The notes under the pieces: generated by a model
What the model saw: the letters and a program-made list of their open reading frames with translations, nothing else
Told to the model about the DNA's origin: nothing
The model's database searches: none
Program-made: the position numbers and the translations under genes
Part shown: in pieces, positions 46,901 through 59,844 of the stretch
Numbering within the stretch: the stretch's first letter is position 1
Layout: every line of letters starts with the position of its first letter
Assembly: GCA_021442155.1 (NCBI GenBank)
Contig: CM038232.1
Coordinates: 63,643,436 to 63,707,435, forward strand
Reading direction: 5' to 3'
DNA length: 64,000 bases
From: Cymbidium sinense
Lineage: Eukaryota > Streptophyta > Magnoliopsida > Asparagales > Orchidaceae

Positions 46901-49900
46901 TAAGCAACTATAAGAATAGAAAACCATGTAAAAGTACAGTATGATTTAATTGATTTAAGAAGGGTGGGCATTCATTAATAAACTAAATACACATTCAAAT
47001 GTATGAAAGTTTTAAGCAAGTACATCACCATTATTTTGCATCAGGGTAGTGAGGTAGGAACCTCCTTGGGGCTACTTAAAGTCGTGCATCCTAGAAATGT
47101 CCAGACTAATATACTCACTATTCTTAAATACATATGGATGTATAAGCAACTATAAGAATAAAAAAACCATGTAAAAGTAGAGCTTGATTTAATTAATTTA
47201 TTTGTGTGAATGAATTAAAGCTCTATATAGATTATAATGTCAAATGCATAAGAATGAGATCAATCAGGTACGTCACCATTGTTCTACACCAGGGGAGTGA
47301 GGTAGGAACCTCCTTGGAGTTACTTAAAGTCATGCATCCCCAGAATGTCCAGACTAATATACCCATTAACATTCTTACTTATGCAAGTCAATATATGAAT
47401 GTTAGAAAGAAACTTCACTTCATACACTAAGCTTATATTCACATGCACCTCCTTTGTATGTATAAATAAGGTCACAATATATATTATTATTCATTAATAA
47501 GCATTTAAAATTATATTTACAATTTAATAGTGATAATAGCCACACATATTTCTAATTAAGTCAACACATGCAAATTTGACACAAAGAAAATTATTTTATT
47601 TAATTAATTTTTGAAAGAAATGAATGCATGACTACAAGTGGCATACAACATTTTAGCATCATTGGAAAGAAATAAAGCAACACAAGCATGTAATTTCATT
47701 CAATCCAACCAATTCCTAAGAACAATCACATTAAATAAGCTTATTTAAAATAAACCAAAATTTCTTAAAGCCATTTTTGATTTCATGTTTGATTTGATTT
47801 GATTTGAGGAATGTGAAAGAGGTTTGTTAATCCTAATCCCATTCCCCATATGTGTGAGTTAATTTGATTTAATGAAAAGCAATTAGGTTAATTTTATGAA
47901 TTGATTAAGTTAAGCATGGATTAAGTCAATTAATTAACCCTTACCTATGTCACCTTAAGGTAATTAATTAAATAATTATGAGCTAATATGATATGCAAAT
48001 AAATTAAAATTGCAGAGGTCTAATATAATTAGCTTATAATTATTAATTAATTACACTTAAGGAACTCACTTAATTACTTTTATGATTTTCTCACACATAT
48101 AGCTAACCATAATTTAATTAGCTCTCTCTTTAAGTTACTAAACACTCAAAGAGCTACCCAAGAATTAATTAAAAAAATAAGTTTAATCAAGTTAATTAAG
48201 TTCATTAATTATCTAATTAAATCTTAATTATCCTTAATCAACAATATGAAATGGACTTAGGGAAAGAGACAAAGAAGGAAGCCTAAGTCTCAATCCCTAA
48301 ATATTTTCAATTAGTTAATCAAAGTTCAGATATAATGTAGGTTTTGATTGATTTAAAAAATTAATTAATTAATTAATGAGTCTTAATTAATTAATTTTAA
48401 AGAGGGAATGAAGAAGACTTAAGGAAAAAATATTAAGAGGGGTCCCAATCCATTTCTCTAAGTTTCTCCACTGTTAACGGAGGCTAATGAACTTAATTAA
48501 TGGATCAATTCACTGTTCATTTGATTAATTATCATTAATTAAAGTTGGAGAGTAATTAATGTTTAATCAATAAATTTTCTTAATTAACTACCCAATAAAT
48601 TTTAAAAAAAATAGGAGAGGTAGAGGTCATCCCCCTAAACATCTCTGAAAAATTTAAAATTAATTGGATAATTAATCAAAGAATAATTAGGCTAATTAAA
48701 ATTTTATTTAAATCTTAATTAAGCAAAAATTACTATTCAAATTTAATTAATAATAATTTTCCTGGATTCTCCTCTGAAATACCTTTAAAATGAGCCCTCA
48801 TTTATATTTTTTGGATTTTTTAGGATTAGTTATAAATTTTAGAAGTTTCTACCTTAAAATTGAATTAATTAACCTAATTAAATCCCTAATCCCATCGGCG
48901 CCATGTGGCAGGCTAACACGGTGTGTTTTCCATGTGGTGTAACGGGATAGGCTATTTAAGTTGTCAAATCGAGATGTTTACTTGGATTATGACGCGCCAT
49001 ATCGATCTAAGATCGACAATCACAATTAAATGGGATTAAGGATTAAATTGATCTAATGAGCATAGTGACCGCCCATTTGATCACGGAAACGAACGGTGAT
49101 TCTCCTAATGGTGAAGGATACCGCCCGCTCTCCGTTTCAATCCAAGCTCACCAGAGCTCGGATTGGGATCAAATTGATCCCACACCATCAGGAGAACAAG
49201 GCAAGAACATCAAATAGTCAAGATCGACCCATATGAAACTTTTCTTCACAAAGGCCCATGAAAAATTCACCTAAAATACAATTTTGAGGAATTACCTCAC
49301 CGAGCTAATATCCGACAGTGGGAGCGACAGATGTAGCTTCGGCTAGTTGAGATGAAGCTCTGTTGAGAAGCTTGGACCTCAATTTGAAGTGAGCCACTTA
49401 GATGACCAATTTATGCACGTAAGAGCTTTGGCTTCGATCGAACTCAAACCTTCGGTGGTTTGGAAGCTTGGGAAAAGATTTGGCATTCCTCGATGAGGTG
49501 TAGCGATGGTGTGTGCAAGGTTGATTAAGGTTTGGTGGAGGATTGAGCAAAGGGGATTCAGAATAGGGGCATCTTGTTTCGGTTCCACATGCAGAGAGGA
49601 AATGCGAGCTCTAGAGACTTTGGAATGCTCTGAGGAGGGCAGTGGGATTTTATTTCTCACTTGGGGCTCAATGTGTGAATGGTGCCAAATCCCATTTGAA
49701 TTGAGGAGGTATACCCTCAATTGTGAGAAAGGATGGAGGGATGGGCATGCTTTTTGGTAGGCCACCCGTCGTGCCGAGAGGTCACCACTCCACGTACATG
49801 AGTGGTGGAGGTAATGGGAGGCTACCCAAGGGCTAGTGTGCAATGGTTTCTTTGCTTGAATCCATGGGGTGCTCAATTTGCATGGGAGGTGAGTCAACTC

Positions 49901-52179
49901 ACCTCCCATTGGTCCATGGTCACTGTGTGGGTCGTGGAGCCTCACTGAAGTGTTTTGGTCACATGGTGATGGGGAGTTTTTGCTTCAAAAAAGAGAGAAT
50001 CTAATGGAAAGAGGGCTTAACCAATGTTTAATCCCCTTGAATGGGGTCCACTTTGCTTTTGGGCAGGTTTTGGGTTGAATTATAATCAATTTGAGCTAAG
50101 TTTGGTCACCACCAAAGCCTCATGGGTTGATTTTGGGTGTTTAGGCTTCACTTGGTCAAATGGGTTCAAATGGATTCAAGTTGTTGGATTGACCAATTGG
50201 TCAAATTGGTTAAACCATGGCTTGGGTTAGGTTCAAATGATCATTTGGAGTGTTTTAGTTCAAGTAATTTTGATTAATTTGGTTTAGGTTTGATTTTGGC
50301 TCATTTGGATTCAAATAGGTCAAATAGGCAAATTTGACCAAATTGTTGAATCAGGTGTTGGTTCATGTTCAATTGGTTAATTGAAAATGATTGTAGCCTT
50401 TGGTTTGGTTTAATTTAGAATTAATTTGGATTTTGGTCAATTTGACCTTTTAGGTTAATTTGTGCTAGGTTGGGTCATGTTGACCAATTAGTCAAATTGG
50501 ACTCAATTATGGCTTTGGTCAAGTTCAATAAATGACTTGGAATGAACTTGAGCTATTGGTTACAATCAATTTGGGTTAAATTATATTTTGACCCATTTTA
50601 ACTTTTTAGGTCAATTTGAGTCAACTTAGGTCAAATGATCAATTGGACTTGCTCAATTGGTCATCATGTTCAATCATTGATTATGAATTGATTTGAATCA
50701 ATGGTTTCCATCAATTTAGTATATGGTGGGTTTTGGCTAGGTTTTTAGGTTTCATTTGGGCTAAAGGTTGACTTGGTTTGACCCAATTTAAGGTAATTGA
50801 TCACCCTAGGATGATTGTTGGTCATGCTATGAGGTTTGGATGGGCTTGGTTCAATCCAATTTGGATTGGATTAGAACTTGACTCAAAAAGGGTCTTCATG
50901 TCACTTTGGGTCAAGTGGACTTAAATGGGTCAATTGGTTTGGTTTTAACTCATATGAGCCTAAGTTGAAATATAAATCCAACTACAATCAATTTGAAGTG
51001 TAATGGATTTTGGCTCATTTGAAATTTTCAAGTCAAAAAGACTAACTTGGGTTTGACTTGGGATTGAATTATTTTATTTGATAATTGTAGTTTATGTTTA
51101 TATTTGGGTGATTGAAGGAATTATTGATTCATGAAGAAATCTATGAGTTTTGAGTTGATTTGGATATCATTTGGCAAAGTTCAAGAAATTGGCTTAAAAG
51201 GCTAAAATTTAAAATTTAATTTGATTTGAGTTTGATTTTGTTCATGTGAATTTATATTTCATTTATATTTGTGAATATAAATGAAGACATAAATGATTCA
51301 TGAGAAAATCACTTGAATTTGGAGTGATTTGGAAGCAAATTTGACCAAGCTTAGGGATGTAGATCAAAAGGGCTTAAGTAGGGAATTGATTTAGTTTGAT
51401 TTATTTTTGGTCATTGGAGGGTGGGTTTTATTTATATTTTTGAATATCAATGAAGGAATAATTGATTTATAAAAAAATCAATTGTGTTTGGGTTAATTTG
51501 TTGAGAATTGAATAAACTTATGGAGGTAAGTCCATATGGCTTAAGAAAGTTTGAGGTTTGATTTAGTTTGATTTGATTTGGCTTATTTAAATTTGGATTT
51601 CATTTATATTTGTGAATATAAATGAAGGAATGATTTATTTATAAAGAAATCAACCAAATTTGACTTGGTTTAAAGAGAATTTTGCTAAGCATATGAAGGT
51701 GGTTCAAATGACTTTGGAAGGGATTTTGAAACTTGAATTTGATTTTGAGTTCTAGTCATTTGGAGTTAGATTTAACTTGGAATTTGATGGATATTTGAGA
51801 AAATCAATTGAATTGAGGTTGATTTCAATTTGATTAAAGCTAAGTCCATAAGACAAAATCAAAGGGCTTATGAAGGATTTTGGAGTTTGAATTTGATCAT
51901 GGGTTTCAATCATTTGATTTGAAATTGATTTATGATTTAGATTTGAATTTGAGGATTGGTTTGAGGAAGGAAGCATGGATTGGGTTTAAGTCTATAGGGT
52001 TGGCAAGTTTTCCTAAATCCCTAAGGCATAACCTATTCATATGGCTAAGTCTCTAGACTTAGGTTAAGTGTTCACATAATCACTAGAAGTGTCTCAAAAC
52101 TAAGGAGCTCTAAGTGTCTATAAGAGTCCTAGGTCTATGATGAGAAAGTTGAGAGGTCACTCCAAAAGTGAGGTCAACA
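43969..52179 (-). mobile_element. A4, complete 8.2-kb solo LTR
   Basis: The plus strand begins TGTGGTATTTATTTTT and ends AGTGAGGTCAACA. Both flanks are GTAGT (43964-43968 and 52180-52184), a perfect 5-bp TSD. There is no internal domain, so it is a solo LTR, 8211 bp long. It is the reference copy for family A: terminal hairpin 44225-44244, conserved GGCAGCCAGCTAACTCCTCC block (44751-44770), four-unit array 46531-47375, TTAATTAA stretch 47870-48890, CpG patch 48890-49160, GC-richer segment 49300-49950, TTGACC array 50080-50960, and ATTTATATTTCATTT units 51245-51640. The 188-codon minus-strand frame at 49379-49945 has no recognised domain and is not open in A1, A2 or A3. Confidence 0.92.
46531..47375 (-). 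repeat. About 243-bp tandem array in A4 (four units)
   Basis: GTACG anchors occur at 46535, 46777, 47020 (GTACA) and 47268, spaced 242, 243 and 248 bp. Each unit has CACCATT(A/G)TT, GTAGTGAGGTAGGAACCTCC, GTCCAGACTAATATAC and ATGTATAAGCAACTATAAG. Copy number differs between LTRs: one in A3, two in A2 and A5, three in A1, four here. Confidence 0.92.
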
Positions 52180-52877
52180 GTAGTGTGTAGACAAATTTCA
52201 ATGGGTTTGGATTCTTGCCCAAGGAAATTGTCAAGATTAGATTATGGTGATCTACTTTTGGTTGAGAGCCTTTATTTTTGGTTTTGTTAAAGTAATAGAT
52301 TGGGAGGGTAACAAGGCTATGGAATGGGATGGATATGTTTAGGAAGGTCATAGAGAAGACTAATAATAATACATAAACATTTAGAATAAAAAAAATAACC
52401 ACCCTTTCCACTCACCAAAGAAGCAAAGGAAGTACATGCCACTAAATTTAAGTATGAGACTTCAATCACCAAGCTTAGATTAAAGAATTGACACTCCAAT
52501 ATTCATCTAAATAGCATCAATAATTTTATTCTTTTCTTATAGACTACTTATAGAGCCTAAAATATACCAACTTTTAAAAATTAATGCAAGGCAAGGAAAA
52601 GTTATGGTTGTCCCAAGTAAATGGTTTCTCAAGGGGTGTAATTCCTCACTCTAAATGAGATGTGTTTAGCAACTCCATGGAGGGTTAGTTATATGAGCAA
52701 GTTTACTTTATGTAATCTCAATTGAACACAAGTGATTAATCACTCCATACATTTCCTCTAAAAATTAAAATTTTATTTCAAATTTTTAAAAATTTGAATT
52801 AAACAAATTTTAAAAAATTTAAAATTAAAATTTTGATTTATAATTTTTAAGAACAAATAAATATTGTAAAAAACATA

Positions 52878-52925
<48 letters not shown>

Positions 52926-52944
52926 GTATGTGTGTGTGTGTGTG
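52180..52944. other. Flank between A4 and A5
   Basis: This is AT-rich sequence beginning with the A4 target copy GTAGT and ending in TA and TG microsatellites. Two overlapping minus-strand frames (52499-52317 and 52411-52157) have hydrophobic stretches but no recognised motif. No gene is called. Confidence 0.55.
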
Positions 52945-52946
52945 TG
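52880..52946. repeat. (TA)n then (TG)n compound microsatellite
   Basis: About 22 TA units (52880-52923), a short CTGTA bridge and about 9 TG units run directly into the start of LTR A5 at 52945. A5 appears to have inserted into the TG run (putative target copy GTGTG at 52940-52944). Confidence 0.92.
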
Positions 52947-55900
52947 TTGACCTCACTTTTAGAGTGAGGATTGATCTTCCTCATCTTAGACTTAAGAACC
53001 TTCTAGGCACTTAGATTTTTTTAGGGATAAGATACTTCTAATAACTAAGGGAACACTAAACCCAATCTTAGAAACTTAAGAGGCATATCCTAAGCTCAGG
53101 ATATGCCTTAAGACAAATAGGTTCTACCTATCCTATGGCCTAAACCAAAACCCATGCTTATTCACTCATCCAAACTCAAACTCATATGAATGAGACATGA
53201 CCAACCTCAAGCCTACTCAGTTAACCTCTTTTGAATTTATTTTCTAATCCAAGCTCCAAGTCAAATTGACTTAGACCTTAACCTAAGTTAGCTGCATCAT
53301 GACCTTATGATCCAACCCAAAACCCATTTAAGTAAACTAAATCCAATTTGATTTTCTCAATCACTCCAATCATTCAATAGATCATTTCAAACTCCTCCAA
53401 TACTTAGAATCAAACCAATCAAATCAAATGAATTTGATCAACTCAAGTTAGTCCATTTGACCCAAAAAGTTCAAATGAGCCAAAACCTAATCAAGCCTAA
53501 ATCAATTGCAACCAATGCCACTAATCAACTCTAAATCCATCTTTGAACCCCTATCAACACCTAATTGACACCAAATCAACCCAATTCAGCACAATCAACG
53601 CAATTAATTCACTTGACCCGATGTGACTAAAATTACCAAGTTGATTCAAACTTCAATCCAATCCAAATTGGATTGAACCAAACTACCCAATCTCTTCCAT
53701 AATGATTATTGGTTATTTTTTATTACCCAATTGCAATCGATTGAGTTAAACCAAATCAATTTGATCATTTGACGTAAGTTGACCTAATTTGACCTAAAAG
53801 GCCAAATTGGGTCAAATCATGGTCCAAGCCAAATTAATTGCAATCAATGACTCTCATTAACCATAAATTGAGTATTGAACATGGCTTAAATACTAATTGA
53901 ACATAACCAAGCCAATTTGGTCCTTTAACCCAAGTTAGCCCATTTAATCCAAAAGGTTCAAATGAGTCAAATCCAATCCTAAACAAAATTAATTACAACT
54001 CATACATTTAATCAATCATAAATTGACTATTGAACATGAGTCAATCCTCAATTGAACCCAATTTGGTCAACCCAACCCAATTAACCTACTTAGCCCAATT
54101 TGACCTAAATGGTCAACAAATTGAACCAAATCATTCCCTAAGACAAATCAATTCAAACCAACACCTACAATCATTCTCACATGATCAATTAAACCTAAAC
54201 CTAACCCATGCCCAAGCCAAATTGGTCAACTTAACCCATTTGGCCTAAATGAAACCAAATGAACCAAACTTAAATCCACTTCAAATTAAATCAAATCAAT
54301 TGCACTAATGTATTCCAAATGACCACTTAAACTTATCCAAGCCATCCATTTGACCCAATTTGATCCAATTGATCAACTTAACCCAATTGAACCCATTTGA
54401 CCCATATGGGTCAAAATGAGCCAAACTTAACCAAACCAAATTCAAACTCAACCAATTTTATGACTCATCCTTAGGTCACCATGGGCCTGCCCAAGTGGAC
54501 CCAACCCATAGTGAACCCAGTTTGGGTCAAATCCCTTGAACCAAGCCACCCAAATCAGATAAAATCCCCATTTAGATGGGTTCTCCCACTCCCCATGTCT
54601 TGGCAGCCACCTTTGGCTCGTCTTGGACAATAGGACCACTAACCCAACCTAATCTAAGGTTGTTGGGTTCAGCCTTTGGCCATGAGAGAGTGAGTTTACC
54701 CATGGCACACCATTGGTCCACCTAGGAAATGTGGTACACCCCATGCCACCCATGCCACTTACTTTGCCACTCAAGCACCTCCACCTCAGCAGTCCCCTGC
54801 CACCTCCCGCCACCTACCATGGTCGGACAACTGTTAAAGGCTAAATCAATCTCAACCCTTAGTTCAAGTAGGGAGGAGAGTATACTCCTCTTCACAGAGA
54901 CCTTCCTTAGAGCATTCTGCACAGTCCGAGCCTTCTCCCTAAGCTCCTTGCGCACCCATTCATCGGTGATACCAACCACCGAGCGAAACCTAGAACCTCA
55001 TCCATCCAACCTCACCAAAATTTCACCAAACCCAAATTAACTCTTCCCACACCTCCACCACACTCCGGCGAGCCAAAATGAATTGTTTCCCGAGTGACTC
55101 AATCAATGTAAAGCATCCCTAGGCCAACTCTGGCAAGCTTTGCAGTGGCGTTTGGTCCACAGAGGAATCGGCGAGGAGGCAGGTCGATATATTCTCAATA
55201 GGGCTTCATCTCTTCAAGACAAAGCTATCACTATCGACGGACCTCCGATCTCTAGCTCCGCGAGGTAAAAATCTGGCAACCATAGATTTTTCCCTTAGGT
55301 GTTGATCTTTTTCGAAGTGAAATGTGATTTCATGCGATTTCCACCATAAGATCCCTCTAGATTTTCTCCCTAATCATTTTAGAGATTATACCATTGAACA
55401 AGCTGAGCTCGGATCAGCGAAAGGGTGCACGCGTCCGATTTTTGGCACGGGATGAATCATCGTCCATTCATGATTAGAATGGACGGTCGTGATTAAATGA
55501 GCTAGAATTCTCAATTTAATCCTTTCAAAATCACGAGATTAATCTCAGACGATCGCGACAAAACTGCGTCCGCCACCGCTAAGTCAGTTGTTGTATCGGA
55601 TGTTTTAAATATCCAATCGCGTACATGGAAAGCGCATCGCGTGATGCATGCTATTGTTTAAGTGGTTAATTCGACCTAAAAAATATAATTAAATTATCAT
55701 AACTTCAAAAAATCATAGCTAATTGTAAAAAAATCAAAAAATATAAATAAACTCATTTTAAAAAAGTTAAATATAGGAGAATTTAATACAAAATATCTAT
55801 AATGTTTGATCAGTGAATAGTGCTTAATTAGAATTTTAAATCTAAATTAATTATCTTAATTAAAATTAATTAGTTGGTCAATTAATTCCAAATTTGGTGG

Positions 55901-58900
55901 AATAGTTTTATGGAATGTCCTTTGCCTCCTATAATTTTCTTGAAATTATTGATCATGTAATTTAAAGAATGTGGAACTTTCAATCCTAATTACCCTAATT
56001 AATCAATTTAATATTCATTAAAATTGCTAGATAGTAAAAATTAAATGATTAATGATAATCACTATAAACAGTGTGAATGGTAAGGAGAATGGTGAGGGAA
56101 AATAATTAGGATCTCTTTCCTAATTATTTTCCTAAATGCATTTCCATAGGAGGGTTAATTAACATGTATAATAATTAAAGATTAATTAGAAAAATTAATG
56201 ATCAAATAAGAATCAAATTGAGTTAATGGTTATTTCAGATAATTTAAATGTAATTTATTAATTTTTCCTTTATGTGTTTAATAACATAAAGTAATTAAGA
56301 AATTTATGGTTAACCCATTAGTGTGGAGAAACCATAAGGGTACTTAACTTAGATTACTTCCTTCTTTAATCTAATTAACTCGTAACCATGAGCATAATTA
56401 CATTAGGTCCCTTAAGTGTATTACAAATTTTAATTTCTGATAAACATATCATTAGAGGCTCATGATTAATTGATTAATTAAATTAAAGAGACTTAAGAAA
56501 GGGTAATTAAATTGATTGCTTAATGACTTAAACTTAATCAATCCATAAGACTTACTTAATCACTTTCTTTAAACAAATTAAGTCACTAATGTGGGATTGG
56601 GCAAACACTTAATGTCTCTTTTAGATTTTGATAATTCAAACACCAAAAATCAAATTTAATGAAAGCTTTGATTAATTTTAAAGAAGTTTACTTGACTTGA
56701 TTGTCTTTGAGAATTAATATAGTTGATTTTATTATGTGACAATGCTTAGTCATTCATTTTCAATCATTATAATTTGCATGTCATTTAGTGTCATGCATTC
56801 ATGTTTTCAAAATAAAATCAAAAGAATATGATTATATTTAAATTGCATGTGTTGGATGAATATTATATGGTGTGGCTATTATTACTAATAAATCCTAAAT
56901 TATTTTCAAAGTTATAAATTAATGATGAGAATCCAAGTTAATGTTGGCTATCAATACTCAATGCAATTTACATTTAAACATGATAAAGCATTGTTTTATT
57001 TTCATAATTCATATATATGTTTACATATGTTTGAAGATTAGTAAGTATATAGTCTGGACATCCCAAGAATACGAGATTTTAAGTAGCCCCAATGAAGTCT
57101 TAGATAATCTCACTTTCCTAGTTTAACAACAGCACGTACTTGCTTAATTTCATTCATGTGTATGCATGTACTAGAATTTGGATAGAACTTTCTACATAAA
57201 TAAAGAATTTGTAATTATGTAATCTTTGTATGGTTTTTCATTCTTATGCTTATGTATATGTTTACATGTATTTAACCTAGTAAGTATATAGTCTTTATAT
57301 CCCGGAAACACGAGGCTTTAAATAGCCCCAAGGAGGCCTTAGATAATCTCACTTCCTTAGTTTAACAATGGCACGTACTTGCTTAAATCTTTAATATATG
57401 TGTATATATGTCTAACTAAAGGATGAAATCTCTCTTTTCTATCAAAATACATGCATTAAGAATCATCAAGTATGCAAATATTAAAAATATATTGCATGTA
57501 TTGATAAGTATGTTAAATTAAAATCATGAGTAATAAAAACAAAGAGATGTGTATGCTATTGATGATGAAAAAGAATGATGAAATATTATTCATGTGATAA
57601 TGATTCAATTTTATTAATCCTAAGCTGCATTTCATGTTTGAATGAGATTCTTTAATATTAACCCAAACGTAGGTTTAATAAAAAATATATTTGATAAGGC
57701 ATTTGCTAAAGAAACCAAATTTATAATAATATATACTTAGGAAACAACTTAGGATATGGGTGAAGGAGGTAAAACCTCTTTCCTCTTTTTATAATAATTA
57801 GATGTTAAATAGGCATCAAGTGGAACCAAGAAAAACACAAATTAAAATTAACTAATCTTTTCAATAATTTGAAGTAAAACCTTCCCTAATATTTAACTTA
57901 AATAAATTCAAACTTTAAACAATCATACATCTAAAGCTAAAGACATACCACACAAAACTTTGGCACACACATTAGAATACTAAGTTACCACTTCTAGCTC
58001 TAGGTTAGGCCGATGTATTGTAGTGTTATGTTTTATTTTATGATGTAATGTTTTAGACTGGATGTTAGGATTGCTTATGCATAGACTAGATGTTAGGTCA
58101 TTAATAGCCTAATGATATTTTCTGCGGGAGATTATGTTAAAAGGGCTACTAAAATAATAAATAAATATAAATATTCTTCCTTGCAGGTTGTTTATGCCCC
58201 TAAGCATAATCCAATTGATAGGAGGGCTTGATTACCCATATATGGTGTTAATTCAAATATATGAAATATAATTATTTGGCTTGTATGTTTGTTTAGCTAA
58301 CAATTATTTTGTAGGTGTAGTTAAATTTTATTTTTCATAATCATGTAATTTTTGCAATAGGAATTAAGATTAGTGTTATGGACTTTATAATGAATAATGG
58401 CTAGAAGGCAAAGACCTGGGAGGCACTGTGAAGCCTAGAGCAAAGCTAATCTATAAAAAAGAGAAAGAAAGAAGGAAAAGACAACAAGAATGAAGACCTC
58501 ATAACATCTATTTCATTATAATTGTAATATTCTTTTGTAATCTAGGTTGTATAATAGTAGAGTTTGGTTATCCTTTTTTTCTCTTTCGGGGTGTACGGTA
58601 GTACCCGGCCGCACCGGCATTTTGTTCTTTTACGAAAATTCAAATGTTTGATTGTTGTGTTAGTTTGTGTAATAAAAATGACATATTTTTCATAAATTTT
58701 TAAAGTATTATGATTTGATGCGTGGCTGGATGCGGTAGGCTCTTTAAGATAAAATTAAACTTTCTACCCTCATTAATAACTCATAACTAAATTTTATTAT
58801 AACTCACAACCTCACAATAAAGTTTAAATTCATAATCAAGATAAATAAAAGATTTAACAATCCCTTACGAATGTTATATGTTCTCACACCATGCATGTTA

Positions 58901-59844
58901 TTTTATTTCACTCTTGAATAAGGAAGATAGTTATTCTTGCATGATAGAAGATATGCTTGACCTTTGAGGCGATCCCTTGTAATAGAGAATACCTCCTCCT
59001 GCGTTGATTTAGCCCACAATTTTATTTCATCATGCATATAAGCATAATTTTCCCAATCCTATGTCCAAAATAAACGTGTCAAAATGCTGTAAAAATATTA
59101 TAAATTTTGCATTAATCTAAATCATGTTTTCATGCAAGTCATGATCAAGTCTCTTAGAGAGTGAGTTTAGAACTCTAGCTTCTTCCTCATTAAATAACAT
59201 CATAGCTATCTTACATTTACATAAGACCGGCCTACATGATTTTAAAGCATAGAAGATGTTAACTGGCGGTCACTCTAGACGGTTGTAAGTCTAGAAGAGT
59301 CAGGATGGGTTTATCTTCTCTTGTGAAGGTAAACTCGTATGTCCCATTTTTTGATTAAACTTAGGTCGTGCTTTTAGCTTGTGCTAAACCATCATAGATT
59401 TAGGATCGAGGCTACATATTTCTTTCAAGCTACGAGTATAAGTCATCACCTCTTGGTTATTTCTATAATCTTGTGTTGATGGACTATAAACCTTAACATT
59501 CTAATAAAGATTTCAATTTAAACAAAAAGTAAATCCACTCTTTCAAATATGTAAAGTCTCACTATAGGGTAGACAGAGCACTCACTAAGCTTCCTAGTAT
59601 CATGAGTGCTTCCTACTTATCTTCCTTTGGTCTTTCTACTTAAACCCTCCAGCTTAACTTTCATAAATACTCAATCCTTCGATAGTCCAACTTTGAAATC
59701 TTTAGGGATATTCATTGACTACTTCAATCGAGCGTGTTCTTAAAAAATTCCTATTTCCTGAGATGTAATTAACTATAGAAGCTTACTTTTATAGGGAACT
59801 AAAGAACCCGATATAAAATAGACTATGTTTTACTTTTTCATATA
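52945..59844 (+). mobile_element. A5, A-family LTR interrupted by X3 (3' end outside window)
   Basis: It starts TGTTGACCTCACTTTTAGAG at 52945. It follows the A order in plus orientation: TTGACC-rich part (53440-54480), GC-richer segment (54450-55270), CpG patch (55050-55680), TTAATTAA block (55800-56520), two TATATA units (57045, 57284), late blocks (58020-58640) and terminal hairpin (59773-59794). By comparison with A2 near 5045, about 200 bp of its 3' end should remain beyond X3. The frame at 54729-55040 is serine/proline-rich with no recognised domain. Confidence 0.82.
57045..57390 (+). repeat. About 240-bp units in A5 (two copies)
   Basis: GTATATAGTCT cores at 57045 and 57284 (239 bp apart) are followed by ACGAG, TAAATAGCCCCAA-like blocks, ATCTCACTT and TAGTTTAACAA. 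This is the same family as the A1 and A4 arrays. Confidence 0.85.

Noticed and set aside
49379..49945. 188-codon minus-strand open frame, the longest in the window
   Set aside because: It lies inside LTR A4, has no recognisable domain, and the aligned parts of A1, A2 and A3 are not open in the same frame and orientation. It is most likely a chance frame in a GC-richer segment.
52157..52499. Two overlapping minus-strand frames with hydrophobic stretches
   Set aside because: They might be decayed transposon coding, but no diagnostic motif could be identified, so no gene is called.
54729..55040. 103-codon serine/proline-rich frame
   Set aside because: It lies in the GC-richer part of LTR A5 and has no counterpart frame in other A copies.
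43969..59844. Foldback-type DNA transposon with 7-8 kb inverted repeats
   Set aside because: A4 has its own perfect TSD (GTAGT) immediately at its two ends, and both units have LTR-type TG...CA termini, so the inverted pair is two separate LTR insertions.
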